A stretch of DNA of 64,000 bases from Actinoplanes sp. NBRC 103695 (GCF_030269485.1 NZ_BSTL01000014.1:62001-126000); one strand, 5' to 3'. Positions 28,559 to 37,003 are shown, counted from the stretch's first letter. Notes: generated by a model from the letters alone, not told the origin. Numbers and translations are program-made.

Positions 28559-29343
28559 AGCGGCAGCCACAGGGCGAGGGTGTAGATCGACGGCTCCCAG
28601 CTGCTCAGCGAGGTGTGACCCTGCCGGCATTCGTACGTCTGACCCTTGAATTTGACCTTGTCTCCGGTCTTGTAAGAGACGTTGGCGGCCCAGTCACCCT
28701 TGGCCGGGGCTTGGGTCGGCTTCTCCTCGACCGGAGGCGCGGGCTTCGGGTCGGCGGGCTTCGGGTCGGCCGGCTTGGTGGGCTCCGACGAAGGCGGCGG
28801 GTCGGACGGGGTGGAAGGAACCGTCCCCCCGCCGCCTCCGACGTTCAGGTCGACACAGCTGTAGAACGCGTTCGCCGTGTCGCCGATGTTCCACACCGCC
28901 AGCACCTTCTGGCGCCCGGGGAAGGCGCTCAGGTCGACCGTGTGGTTGACCACCGCGTCCGGCTGCGCGTTGCCGCCGTCCACCGTGGCGACCTTCTTGC
29001 CACCGACGAAGTACTCCCAGTTGCTGGTGCGGTGCCGGGCCGTCATCACCCAGGTGAAGGTGACCTTGCCGGCGACCGACTTGGCCGGCCAGTCGCGGCT
29101 CTCGTCGCTCAGCACCGAGAATCCGGCGACCCCGCCGTCGCAGCTCTTCAGGCCCTTGACGCCCTCGACGCTCTGCGGCTCGAACTGGATCTGTCCACAG
29201 TCGGCGACCCCGCCGGTGGCGCAGAGGGACTGCCGGCTCGGCGGCGACGAGACGTAGCCGTGTGCGAGCGCGGGCGAGGCGACCACGATGGTCGAGGCGG
29301 CGGCCCCGAGTGCCACCAACGGATAGGTGATCGCTCTGCGCAT
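28555..29343 (-). CDS. AA10 lytic polysaccharide monooxygenase with chitin-binding module
   Basis: The 262-residue secreted copper enzyme oxidatively cleaves chitin or cellulose. The signal peptide ends ALA-HGYVSSPPSRQ, leaving His28 as the N-terminal copper-brace histidine. The second brace histidine is His104 in TARHRTSNWEYF. The AA10 domain spans about 28-190. A Pro/Lys/Glu linker with DPKPADPKPA repeats follows, then a CBM5/12-type module (about 220-262, WAANVSYKTGDKVKFKG with the typical Trp residues). The start at 29343 puts the signal peptide first, with GGGAG upstream. It sits 80 bp after a histidine kinase stop and overlaps a DUF305 lipoprotein gene. Confidence 0.95.
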   Translation of the reverse strand: MRRAITYPLVALGAAASTIVVASPALAHGYVSSPPSRQSLCATGGVADCGQIQFEPQSVEGVKGLKSCDGGVAGFSVLSDESRDWPAKSVAGKVTFTWVMTARHRTSNWEYFVGGKKVATVDGGNAQPDAVVNHTVDLSAFPGRQKVLAVWNIGDTANAFYSCVDLNVGGGGGTVPSTPSDPPPSSEPTKPADPKPADPKPAPPVEEKPTQAPAKGDWAANVSYKTGDKVKFKGQTYECRQGHTSLSSWEPSIYTLALWLPL

Positions 29344-29423
29344 TACGGGGGTCTCCCAACTCCAGGTGCGGTGACTGACGAAAAGGAACGTAGCCACGCC
29401 TCCCATAACGGAGCCTTAAAGGT

Positions 29424-30695
29424 TCATGAAGGGCCCAACAGCATCGCGACGCGCGCGCCGCCGAGCGGGCTGCGGCCGATCGCCAGCCGGCCGCCCGTCT
29501 GTTCCGCCACCCGCCGGACGATGTCCAGCCCCAGGCCGCTCGACCCGGCGCCGCTGACACCGCGCTGCATGGCCGTCGCCGGGTCGGCGATGCCCGGGCC
29601 CGCGTCGTCGAGGTAGACGCCGCCCGGGGACACGCTCAGCCGGAACGCCACGCCCTCCGGGGTGTGCGCGAACACGTTGCCGAGCATGGCGTCCACGGCC
29701 AGGATGAGTTCGCTGCGGGCCACCGGCACCCACACGGGGCGCTCGCCGCCGCGCACGTCGTACCGTCGCCCCTGGTCCTCGGCCAGCGCCGACCAGAACG
29801 CCAGCCGGTCGGCCAGCACCTCGACCAGATCGGTGTGCTCGGCCCGCAACCGCGCGCTGGTGCCCGCCCGCGCCGTGCTGATGATCTGCTCCAGTTCCTC
29901 GTCGAGCATGTCGCAGGCCTGCCGCATCCGGTCGGCCACCGGCCCGGGCGGCATCGAGTCGGCGTCCAGACGCAGCGCGGTCAGCGGCGTCCGCAGCCGG
30001 TGCGACAGGTCCGCGGCCAGCTCACGCTCGTTGTGCAGCAGCCGCTTCAGGTCGTCGGCCATCGAGTTGAAGGCCACCGCCGCGTCCTGGAACTCCGGCG
30101 GCCCCGACGGCGTCAGCCGCACCGACAGGTCACCGCCGCCCAGCTTGCGGCTCGACTCGGACAGCTCCCGGGTGGCCCGCACCAGCCGCCCGCCCAGCCG
30201 GTCCGCGAGCAGCAGCGACCCGGCGACCAGCACGACGGCGAGCCCGATCAGCGCGAACCAGGCCGGCCACACCCCGCGCCACATCTCGCCCTCCGGCACG
30301 TACACCTCGATCACCACCGCGCGCCCGTCGCTGAGCACGCTGGGCTGCAGATAGGCGAGGCCGCCCAGGGCCGTCGCGGTGATCGGCCGGCGTGCGCGGT
30401 CGGCCAGGGAGACGTCCGCCGCGGCCACGTGGGTGGTCCCGATGGGCGACAACCCGGGCAGGTGTACGGCGAGCCGGCCGGCGCTGCCCGCCGGGGTGCT
30501 GGCCACCGCCACCGTCAGCAAAGCCGGATCCGATTGCACGGCCAGCGCGGCCACCATCGCCGACGCCTGCTGCCGCGCCTCGCCGATCGCCCGGTCGTGG
30601 GCGATCGTCCGGGTCGCCACGATCAGCGGCACCAGGAAGGCCAGCGCCACCATCGCCGTGATGGCCAGCGCCAGCAGATTCAGCGCCCGCCTCAT
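29424..30695 (-). CDS. Sensor histidine kinase
   Basis: The 423-residue kinase has TM1 (about 5-27), a short extracytoplasmic loop of about 115 residues, TM2 (about 146-165) and HAMP. HisKA carries phospho-acceptor His232 in DLSHRLRTPLTALR, and a HATPase follows (N box MLGNVFAHTPEG, G1 DAGPGIAD, G2 GSSGLGLDIVRR). Its ATG overlaps the response-regulator stop (30695-30692). It lies immediately upstream of the LPMO and DUF305 genes, so it may sense chitin fragments, copper or an envelope signal. Confidence 0.93.
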   Translation of the reverse strand: MRRALNLLALAITAMVALAFLVPLIVATRTIAHDRAIGEARQQASAMVAALAVQSDPALLTVAVASTPAGSAGRLAVHLPGLSPIGTTHVAAADVSLADRARRPITATALGGLAYLQPSVLSDGRAVVIEVYVPEGEMWRGVWPAWFALIGLAVVLVAGSLLLADRLGGRLVRATRELSESSRKLGGGDLSVRLTPSGPPEFQDAAVAFNSMADDLKRLLHNERELAADLSHRLRTPLTALRLDADSMPPGPVADRMRQACDMLDEELEQIISTARAGTSARLRAEHTDLVEVLADRLAFWSALAEDQGRRYDVRGGERPVWVPVARSELILAVDAMLGNVFAHTPEGVAFRLSVSPGGVYLDDAGPGIADPATAMQRGVSGAGSSGLGLDIVRRVAEQTGGRLAIGRSPLGGARVAMLLGPS

Positions 30696-31378
30696 TTCGG
30701 GACGACCATCATGACCCCGACCCCGCGTACGGTATGCAGATAGCGCGGAGCCGCCGCCGTCTCGCCCAGCTTGCGCCGCAGCCAGGAGATGTGGACGTCG
30801 ATCGTCTGCTCCTCACCGACCCGGGCCTGGTCCCACACCTCGGCGAGCAGCTCCCGGCGGCTGACCACCTCGCCCACCCGCTCGGCCAGATAGGTGAGCA
30901 CGTCGAACTCGCGCCGGGTCAACTGCAACGGGGCGCCGTCGAGAATCACCTGCCGCTGCCGGGGGCTGATCTCCAACCCGCCCACGGTGATCACTGAGGG
31001 TGTGGCTTCCGGGGCGGTGCGTGCCCGCCGGAGCACGGCGGAGATCCGGGCCAGGATGTGCCCCGCCGAGAACGGCTTCGTCACGTAGTCGTCGGCGCCC
31101 GCCTCCAGCAACGTGATGATGTTCTGCTCGGAGCGCCGCGCGGTCGCCACGATGACCGGCACGGCCGAAACCTGCCGCATCATCCGCAACGCGTCGGCAC
31201 CGTCGATGTCCGGCAGGCCGAGGTCCAGGATGACCAGGTCAGGCTGATCCTCGGTGAGGATCTTCAGCGCCGCACCGGCCTGCCCGACCGGCCGCACCAC
31301 GTGCCCGGCATCGCCCAGAGCCCGCACCAGGGCGGCCGTGATGTACCGGTCGTCCTCGACCAGCAGGATCAGCGCCAT
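30692..31378 (-). CDS. OmpR-family response regulator
   Basis: The 228-residue regulator begins MALILLVEDDRY. The receiver has Asp9/Asp10, phospho-acceptor Asp52 (LVILDLGLPD) and Lys in DDYVTKPFS. The winged helix reads LTRREFDVLTYLAERVGEVV to HTVRGVGVMM. The ATG at 31378 is preferred over a longer form because it starts directly at the receiver fold. The gene precedes its kinase, the LPMO and the DUF305 gene and diverges from a small secreted-protein gene 66 bp away. Confidence 0.94.
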   Translation of the reverse strand: MALILLVEDDRYITAALVRALGDAGHVVRPVGQAGAALKILTEDQPDLVILDLGLPDIDGADALRMMRQVSAVPVIVATARRSEQNIITLLEAGADDYVTKPFSAGHILARISAVLRRARTAPEATPSVITVGGLEISPRQRQVILDGAPLQLTRREFDVLTYLAERVGEVVSRRELLAEVWDQARVGEEQTIDVHISWLRRKLGETAAAPRYLHTVRGVGVMMVVPK

Positions 31379-31444
31379 GGCACACACCCTAGATCGACGC
31401 CCCGGCGTTTCGTCGCGGCGGCGTCGAGGTGCCATCATTGCCCG

Positions 31445-32068
31445 GTGCGTAGTCCCCGGACCTGGTTCCCGCTTCTCGGCTGGATGGCCGCGACGCTGAC
31501 CAGCATCGTGCTGGCGTCGGTCGCCATGCTGCCCGTGCTGCGCACCGCGACCGGCGACGACGGCGGTCTGCTCTCCGCCGATCAGCTGCGCCGCTCCGGG
31601 GCGGGCAACCCGCTTCCGCTTCCCTCCGTACCCCCGACATCGCCCAGCCCGGCCACCCCCGCGGCCGAGCCGGACGACGAAGCGGAACCCACCGGCGAGC
31701 CCTCACCGACCCGCACCACCAAGCCGCCGCGCACCACCCCGCCGACGAAGACGACCTCGCCGACCAGCGCTCCCCCGGCTGCCGAGTCGCGGGTGGTCGA
31801 CGGCTGGACCGTGACCACCGCCGGTGACGGCGTCGAGACGTATGTGCGGTCGTTCCGGGTCGACGGCGGGCAGGCCGTGATCCGCATCCGGGACGGCAAG
31901 GTCGGGGTCGTGAGCGCCACCCCGAGCAACGGCTTCGAGGTGGCGACGGTGCAGAACAGCCCGGAGAACCTGGCGGTCTACTTCAACGAGACCAACCACA
32001 GCTTCATCATTCACGCGGTCTGGAACGTCAACCGCCCGTTCGCCGAGGTCAACGAGATCGGCGGCTGA
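31445..32068 (+). CDS. Membrane-anchored hypothetical protein with Pro/Thr-rich linker
   Basis: The 207-residue product starts at GTG 31445. An N-terminal helix (LLGWMAATLTSIVLASVAML, about 9-28) anchors or exports it. Residues about 60-115 are a Pro/Ser/Thr linker (PPTSPSPATP, TKPPRTTPPTKTT). The C-terminal domain (about 118-207) looks beta-rich (VVDGWTVTTAGDGVETYVRS). I do not recognise this domain. The 3' end overlaps the convergent VOC gene by 20 bases. It diverges from the response-regulator gene and could be part of that regulon. Confidence 0.75.
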   Translation: MRSPRTWFPLLGWMAATLTSIVLASVAMLPVLRTATGDDGGLLSADQLRRSGAGNPLPLPSVPPTSPSPATPAAEPDDEAEPTGEPSPTRTTKPPRTTPPTKTTSPTSAPPAAESRVVDGWTVTTAGDGVETYVRSFRVDGGQAVIRIRDGKVGVVSATPSNGFEVATVQNSPENLAVYFNETNHSFIIHAVWNVNRPFAEVNEIGG

Positions 32069-32441
32069 ACCGCTCGCTCGCGGCGGGCGTGACCGGCGCG
32101 AAAAGGTTGACCAGGTTGCCGTCCGGGTCGTGGAACAGCAGCGACCGATTGCCCCACGGCATCGTGGTGGGCTCCTGCTCCGGCGAGACGAAGCCGGCCA
32201 GGTCGCGGAAGGCGGCGTCCACGTCGTCGACGCGGAACTCGATGATCACGCTGCGGTTCTCCCCCGGCCGGATCGCCGCCGGCGCGGTGCGTGTGCTGCC
32301 GATCGCAAGCGTTCCGTACGAGGTGACCAGCTCGGCGAAGTCGTCGTTGAGCCGCTCGGCGGGCACTCCGGTGACCTTCTCGTAGAAGTCGGCCAGCCGT
32401 GCGACGTTCTCGGTGATGACGCGAATCGATACGAAGTCCAT
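32049..32441 (-). CDS. VOC-superfamily (glyoxalase/bleomycin-resistance-like) protein
   Basis: The 130-residue protein has paired beta-alpha-beta-beta-beta modules. MDFVSIRVITENVARLADFYEKV opens the fold, VIIEFRVDDVDAAF is the second strand region and SLLFHDPDGNLVNLF the C-terminal metal-side strand. Glu and His positions fit a VOC metalloenzyme or binding protein; the substrate is unknown. The ATG at 32441 lacks a Shine-Dalgarno sequence but has TAGCGT 7 bases upstream, so it is likely leaderless. It diverges from a WYL regulator across a 63-bp gap with an inverted repeat, so it is probably that regulator's target. Confidence 0.88.
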   Translation of the reverse strand: MDFVSIRVITENVARLADFYEKVTGVPAERLNDDFAELVTSYGTLAIGSTRTAPAAIRPGENRSVIIEFRVDDVDAAFRDLAGFVSPEQEPTTMPWGNRSLLFHDPDGNLVNLFAPVTPAASERFSRRSR

Positions 32442-32448
32442 GCGCAAG

Positions 32449-32497
32449 ACGCTAGAACTGATACTGGACAGATTCGGTCCAGTATTCCGGGTAGATT
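32449..32497. promoter_or_regulatory. Divergent leaderless promoters around a 25-bp inverted-repeat operator
   Basis: ATACTGGAC (32461-32469) and GTCCAGTAT (32477-32485) form a perfect 9-bp inverted repeat with a 7-bp spacer. TAGCGT (32454-32449, minus) and TAGATT (32492-32497, plus) are candidate -10 boxes, each exactly 7 bases from its start codon. The operator thus covers both spacer/-35 regions and could control both genes, presumably through the WYL protein. Confidence 0.65.
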
Positions 32498-32504
32498 CCC
32501 GGAC

Positions 32505-33452
32505 ATGGCCCGCCCGACCGCTCAGGTGCTCACGCTGCTGGAGTTGCTCCAGTCGGGCGGCGTCCGGACGATGACCGAACTCGCCGACCGCCTCGGCGTC
32601 GACCCGCGCACGGTACGGCGCTACGTCGACCACCTGATCGACCTGGACGTCCCGGTCGAGTCGGTGCGCGGGCGCTACGGCGGATACCGGCTGGCCAGCG
32701 GTTATCGGCTGCCGCCACTGATGCTCAGCGACGACGAGGCGCTCGCCGTGCTGCTCGGCCTGGTCGCTGGGAGCCGGTCCGGGCTCACGACCGCGGCGGC
32801 CGGCACCGCCACCGAGACCGCCGCCGCGAAGATCCGGCGGGTTCTCCCGGCGCGCCTCGCCTCCCGGCTCGAAGCCGTCCTCGAGTCGCTCGCCTTCACG
32901 GCCACGCCCGCTTCGCCGCCCGCACCCGAGACCGGGGTCCTGCTCACCATCGCGGACGCGGTGCGTCACCACCGGCCGGTCACCATCCGGTACGCGGAAC
33001 GCGACCGCACCCTGCATCCGTACGGGCTGGTCGCGCACTCCGGTCGCTGGTACGTGACCGGGCAGGACGCCGGGATCGGGGAGGACCGGACGTTTCGCCT
33101 CGACCGCATCGCACATGCGCGGGCGTTGCCGGGGTCGTTCACGCGGCCGCCGGGAGTCGACCCCGCGCAGCGTGTGCTGGACGGGCTGGCCACGGCGCCT
33201 TATCGACACGAAGTCACATTGCGCGTTCAGGGGACGCCGGCTCAGATCCGTGAACGCTTACCGGCCAGCGTCGCCGTCGTGCGCGAGGGCGAACCCTGGT
33301 GCCACGTCGACATCCGCGCCGAGAGCCTCGACTGGATTCCGGGGGTGCTCGCGTCGCTCGATCTGCCGTTCGTCATCGAGCGGCCGGAGGAGTTGCGCGA
33401 GCTGGTGCGGGCGCTGGCGGGACGGCTTGCCGCCTCCGCGGATCGCGTCTGA
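32505..33452 (+). CDS. WYL-domain transcriptional regulator (YafY/DeoR-like HTH)
   Basis: The 315-residue regulator has an N-terminal helix-turn-helix (about 5-60, MTELADRLGVDPRTVRRYVDHL). The WYL domain (about 130-210) contains VTIRYAERDRTLHPYGLVAHSGRWYVTGQD, and the WCX C-terminal extension ends near ELVRALAGRL. WYL domains sense small molecules or nucleic-acid ligands. The start is the ATG at 32505, leaderless by position of its -10. The VOC gene opposite and the shared inverted repeat suggest a regulator-target pair. Confidence 0.92.
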   Translation: MARPTAQVLTLLELLQSGGVRTMTELADRLGVDPRTVRRYVDHLIDLDVPVESVRGRYGGYRLASGYRLPPLMLSDDEALAVLLGLVAGSRSGLTTAAAGTATETAAAKIRRVLPARLASRLEAVLESLAFTATPASPPAPETGVLLTIADAVRHHRPVTIRYAERDRTLHPYGLVAHSGRWYVTGQDAGIGEDRTFRLDRIAHARALPGSFTRPPGVDPAQRVLDGLATAPYRHEVTLRVQGTPAQIRERLPASVAVVREGEPWCHVDIRAESLDWIPGVLASLDLPFVIERPEELRELVRALAGRLAASADRV

Positions 33453-33628
33453 GCGTCTGCGCATCCCGCCCTCCCCGCGCCTTTCGGCCCTCCCCGGTCT
33501 CCCCGCTCTCCCCGCGCTTCCCCCTCTTCCCCACGCTTCCGGCCCTCCCCACTCTCCCCGCGCTTCCGCTATCCCCGCGCTTCCCCTATCCCCGCGCTTG
33601 CGGCGGCCGGACGCATCAGGATGGACGG
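33453..33628. repeat. Degenerate pyrimidine-rich repeats upstream of the GH27-like gene
   Basis: The plus strand of this 176-bp gap is dominated by C/T tracts. A recurring CCCCGCGCTTCC-type element appears about five times between 33510 and 33600. No convincing promoter is visible, although one for the downstream gene is expected near 33600. Confidence 0.6.
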
Positions 33629-35112
33629 ATGACTGTCGCGCAGACGCCGCCGATGGGGTGGAACAGCTGGGACTGCTACGGGACCACGGTCACCGAGGCG
33701 GAGGTGCTGGCCAACGCTTCGTTCATGGCAGGGCATTTGCTTCCGTACGGCTGGGACACGATCGTCGTCGACATCCAGTGGTACGAGCCGACCGCCCGCG
33801 CCGGGGGCTACAACGCCGGGGCGCCGCTGCGGCTGGACGAGCTCGGCCGGCCGTACCCGCGATCAACCGCTTCCCGTCCGCGGCCGACGGCGCCGGTTTC
33901 CGTCCGCTCGCCGACCGGATCCGCGATCTCGGCCTGCGTTTCGGTCTGCACATCATGCGCGGCGTTCCCCGCCTGGCCGCCGACGGCCGCCGTCGTGGTT
34001 CCCAGGTGACTGCTGACAGCGACTCACCTCCGGCGGCTAAGGGCAGCGCGCCCCGGCAGGCGGCGGAGCGCAGCGGCTCGCAGCAGGCGGCGGAGCGCAG
34101 CATCTCGCGGCCGGCGGCCGAGCACAGCGGCTCGCGGCCGGCGGCCGAGCACAGCGTGGCGGCACCGGCGGCCGACTGCGGCGTTATCCCGTCGACGGCT
34201 GCCGGCGGTCTGCTCGACCTCGGGCTCGGCGACATCGCGGACCGGGACGCGGTGTGCCCCTGGAACAGCGACAACTACGGCCTCGACCATGACCGGGCTG
34301 GCGCGCAGGACTACTACGACTCACTGGGGACGCTCTTCGCCGGCTGGGGCGTCGACTTCGTCAAGGCCGACGACATGCTCTGGCCCTACCACGAGCGTGA
34401 GATCGCAGCGTTCGCCACAGCGCTGCGCCGCTCGGGCCGGGAGATGACGTTGAGCCTCTCCCCCGGCAGGGCCATGTCCCTGGAGCGCCTCGATCATCTG
34501 CGCGCCAACGCCGCGATGTGGCGCATCTCCGACGACCTGTGGGACCGCTGGGAGGACGTCGAGGCGCAGTTCGCCCGCCTCGCCGCATGGGCGCCGCACG
34601 CCCGCCCCGGCGCCTGGCCGGACGCCGACATGCTCCCGCTGGGCCACATCGGCATCCGAGCCGAACGCGGCGACGACCGCATGTCCCTCCTCACCCCCGA
34701 CGAGCAGCGCACCCTGATATCGCTGTGGTGCCTGGGGCGCTCCCCGCTGATGATGGGCGGCGACCTGCCGACGTCACCGGCCGAGACGATCGCCCTGCTC
34801 ACCAACACCGCGGTGCTCGACATTCTCCGAAGCAGCCACAACAACCGCCAGGTCATCCGCGACGGCGCCCTGGTCGCGTGGACCGCGGAGGCCACCGACC
34901 GCGACGCCCGTTACGCCGGCCTCTTCAACCTGGACAACCACCCCACAGCCATTCGTGTACGCGCCGCCGACCTGGGCTTCCACCGCGCGGCGGCGATCAC
35001 CGACCTGTGGACGGACGAGACCCTGCCGGCGAACGGCCCGGATCTCTCGGCCGAGGTCCCGGCCCACGGCTGCCGTTTGCTCCGCATCGACCAGCCGGCC
35101 ACTAACGCCTGA
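33629..35112 (+). pseudogene. GH27-like alpha-galactosidase-type gene with a -1 frameshift and a repeat-expanded loop
   Basis: Reading starts at ATG 33629 (MTVAQTPPMGWNSWDCYG, the GH27/36 barrel entrance). It stays in frame to GRPYP near 33859, where homology moves to another frame (AINRFPSAADGAGFRPLADR). One missing base in the C/G run at about 33856-33862 explains this. The second frame continues to the TGA at 35112. It contains the nucleophile region VDFVKADDM and the acid/base region WRISDDLWDRW, with both catalytic Asp residues kept. Between GLHIMRGVPR and DAVCPWNSDNYG, where I expect a short loop, there are about 90 residues including a 9-residue repeat. If the deletion is real, the enzyme is dead; a sequencing error cannot be excluded. 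Confidence 0.75.
34054..34161 (+). repeat. 27-bp in-frame repeat inside the GH27-like gene (4 copies)
   Basis: Four 27-bp units encode RQAAERSGS, QQAAERSIS, RPAAEHSGS and RPAAEHSVA in the frame of the GH27 catalytic half. They expand a loop of the barrel with Ala/Glu/Ser-rich sequence. Unit length keeps the frame, so the expansion itself is not disruptive. Confidence 0.85.
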
Positions 35113-35119
35113 CATCGCG

Positions 35120-35215
35120 GACCGCCCCGCCCCAGGACCGCCCCGCCCCAGGACCGCCCCGGCCCCAGGACTGCCCCGGCCCCAGGACCGCCCCGGCGCA
35201 GGACCAGCCGGCGTA
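35120..35215. repeat. Short C-rich tandem repeat (unit about 17 bp)
   Basis: Imperfect units of the form AGGACCGCCCCGGCCCC recur about five times directly after the GH27-like gene. Unit length varies by one or two bases. Confidence 0.7.
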
Positions 35216-35375
35216 GGACCAGGACGTGGCCCGAAGCCGCGCGACGGGCACCGTCTCATTGCTGGAAGGCGACGGGGCGACCGGCCACACGAACTCCGCG
35301 GACGGCCGCCGCAGGGCCTGGCGCGGTCACACGCCATAAAACCAGCGTGATCCCGCCACGGAAGGCCGACGCGGC

Positions 35376-35510
35376 CGCTGGCCTCGCAACGAGCACGGCT
35401 TGCCCGACGCACGCCGCGACACCACCGCTGGCCTCGCAACGAGCACGGCTTGCCCGACGCACGCCCCGACACCACCGCTGACCCGCAACCAGCACGGCTT
35501 GCCCGACGTG
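35376..35510. repeat. 50-bp tandem repeat (2.7 copies)
   Basis: Units begin at 35376, 35426 and 35476. They share CGCTGGCCTCGCAACGAGCA followed by CGGCTTGCCCGACGCACGCC. Copies 1 and 2 are nearly identical, and copy 3 is diverged and incomplete. The array ends just before the ferredoxin stop codon. Confidence 0.88.
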
Positions 35511-35530
35511 GCCGCAGGGCGTGCGACCGA

Positions 35531-35725
35531 TCAGGTTTCCAAGCGGATCACCGCCGCGGGGCAACGGTCGACGGCCTCGCGGACGGCCGTGAGCTCGGAC
35601 GGGGGCGGGGTCTCGTCGAGGAGGACGACGATGGCCTCCTCCTGGTCCTGGTCGAACACCGCCGGGGCGGTCAGTACGCAGTTGCCCGCCCCGATGCACA
35701 TGTCGCGGTCGACGGTGACCTTCAT
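35531..35725 (-). CDS. Small [3Fe-4S]-type ferredoxin, P450 redox partner
   Basis: This 64-residue ferredoxin begins MKVTVDRDMCIGAGNC. Cys10, Cys16 and Cys55 (RCPAAVI) fit the single [3Fe-4S] cluster pattern of actinomycete P450-linked ferredoxins. The ATG overlaps the P450 stop (35725-35722), so the two are coupled. No ferredoxin reductase gene lies nearby, so a general cellular reductase must feed it. Confidence 0.93.
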   Translation of the reverse strand: MKVTVDRDMCIGAGNCVLTAPAVFDQDQEEAIVVLLDETPPPSELTAVREAVDRCPAAVIRLET

Positions 35726-36918
35726 TGCCACACCACCGGCAACTCCGCAGGGCCACGGACCGGCGTGTCCTGCTTCCAGGCGATCTCGTCGAGCGGAACC
35801 GCGATCCGCAACGACGGCACCCGCCGGGCCAGCGCCCCGAGCACCGTGGTCAGCTCCATGCGGGCGATCTGCTGACCCACGCAAGCGTGCGCGCCGTGCC
35901 CGAAGCCCAGATGCGCCCCTGGCTTGCGGGCCACATCGAGCACGTCGGCGTCGGGGTAGAGGCTCTTGTCCCGATTGCCGGACTGCACCGCCGCCACCAC
36001 GTAGTCGCCGGCCTTGATCTGCTGGCCGCTCAGCTCGACGTCCACTGTGGCCCGCCGCAACAGACCAAGCCCGACGCCGAGATAGCGGACCAGTTCCTCG
36101 GTCGCCGAGGCGGCGAGGGACGGATCGGCGACGAGGCGATCCCACTGACCCGGAGTGGAGAGCAGCGCGACAAGGCCGTACGTGATCATCGACGCCGTCG
36201 TGTCGAAGCCCGCGATCAGCAGGGCACCGTTCATCGTGGTGAGCTCGGCGTCCGTCAGCGGGCGTTCCGCGTCACGGGAGTGCACGATCATCCGGCTGAG
36301 CACGTCGTCGCCCGGCTCGTCGCGGCGGCTCGCCACCGCCTGGTAGAGGTAACCGAACAGTGGCTCGAGCGCGGCCTCCAGTTCCTTCGGCGTGGTAGCG
36401 CCCGTGAACAGCGCGCTGGCCGCGTCACGCATGAGATGCCGCTGCTCCGGAGGCACGCCGATCAGCTCCGCGATCACGCCGGTAGTGATCGCCGTGGAGA
36501 ACTGGCTGTGCAACGGGTATGGCTGAGGCGATGCCAGCATCCGGTCGATCGCGTCCTCGGTGATCTGCTCGACCAACGGGCTCAGCTCGGCGAGGCGGCG
36601 CGTGTGCGTCACCTGCGGCGCGAAGTTGCGCCGGATCCGGATGTGCTCGGGCCCGTCCATCTGGGTGAAGCTCCGCGGCGGCGCCTCCGGGTCGAAGCCG
36701 TGCAGAACGTGAGAGGCGGTCCCGGGCTGGACCGAGAACCGTCGCCCGTCCCCCAGAACCTCGCGCACCCCCGCATAGTCGGAGACCAGCCAGGCGTCGA
36801 TCCCGGTAGGGCACGCCACCCGGACGACCCGGGACGTGGCCCTGAGCTCCGCATACTCAGGAGGCGGGTCGAACGGCCATTCCTCTTCGCGCGGGATCGG
36901 CAGTGCCGGATAAGCCAT
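35722..36918 (-). CDS. Cytochrome P450
   Basis: The 398-residue soluble bacterial P450 has the I-helix oxygen-binding AGFDTTASM, an EELVR ExxR motif and the heme loop GFGHGAHACVGQQIAR with Cys346 as axial ligand. The start at 36918 follows GGAGG by 7 bases; a longer form would have no ribosome binding site. The overall type resembles actinomycete CYP105/CYP107-like enzymes, which hydroxylate xenobiotics or natural products; the substrate is unknown. It is coupled to a ferredoxin gene. The upstream gap contains two palindromes that may be operator or terminator. Confidence 0.95.
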   Translation of the reverse strand: MAYPALPIPREEEWPFDPPPEYAELRATSRVVRVACPTGIDAWLVSDYAGVREVLGDGRRFSVQPGTASHVLHGFDPEAPPRSFTQMDGPEHIRIRRNFAPQVTHTRRLAELSPLVEQITEDAIDRMLASPQPYPLHSQFSTAITTGVIAELIGVPPEQRHLMRDAASALFTGATTPKELEAALEPLFGYLYQAVASRRDEPGDDVLSRMIVHSRDAERPLTDAELTTMNGALLIAGFDTTASMITYGLVALLSTPGQWDRLVADPSLAASATEELVRYLGVGLGLLRRATVDVELSGQQIKAGDYVVAAVQSGNRDKSLYPDADVLDVARKPGAHLGFGHGAHACVGQQIARMELTTVLGALARRVPSLRIAVPLDEIAWKQDTPVRGPAELPVVWQ

Positions 36919-36965
36919 CGCAAAACCTCCACTGTGGGCAACCGACACAACACGTTACGCAGCAT

Positions 36966-36996
36966 CGACCAAGGTCGACATCCCTGTGTCAGGGAT
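36966..36996. promoter_or_regulatory. Two adjacent inverted repeats between the P450 and MDR genes
   Basis: CGACC-AA-GGTCG (36966-36977) is followed directly by ATCCCTG-TGT-CAGGGAT (36980-36996). They lie upstream of the P450 start and just past the MDR stop on the same strand. They could terminate the MDR transcript or bind a regulator of the P450 gene; the short loops favour a protein-binding site. Confidence 0.45.
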
Positions 36997-37003
36997 TGTC
37001 ACG

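Larger units (their letters stand above)
35113..35530. other. Intergenic region of tandem repeats; no gene seen
   Basis: Between the GH27-like stop and the convergent ferredoxin stop are two repeat fields (35120-35215 and 35376-35510) separated by about 160 bp of GC-rich DNA. I see no coding frame there that I can support. No clear terminator hairpin is distinct from the repeats. Confidence 0.55.

Noticed and set aside
33850..33870. Programmed ribosomal frameshift in the GH27-like gene
   Set aside because: I see no slippery heptamer or downstream pseudoknot, and the family is not known for recoding. A deletion or read error is simpler.
35256..35756. Minus-strand frame covering the 50-bp repeats and ferredoxin region
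   Set aside because: It overlaps the real ferredoxin in another frame and consists of repeat translation; the ferredoxin frame has the Cys motifs and the coupled start.
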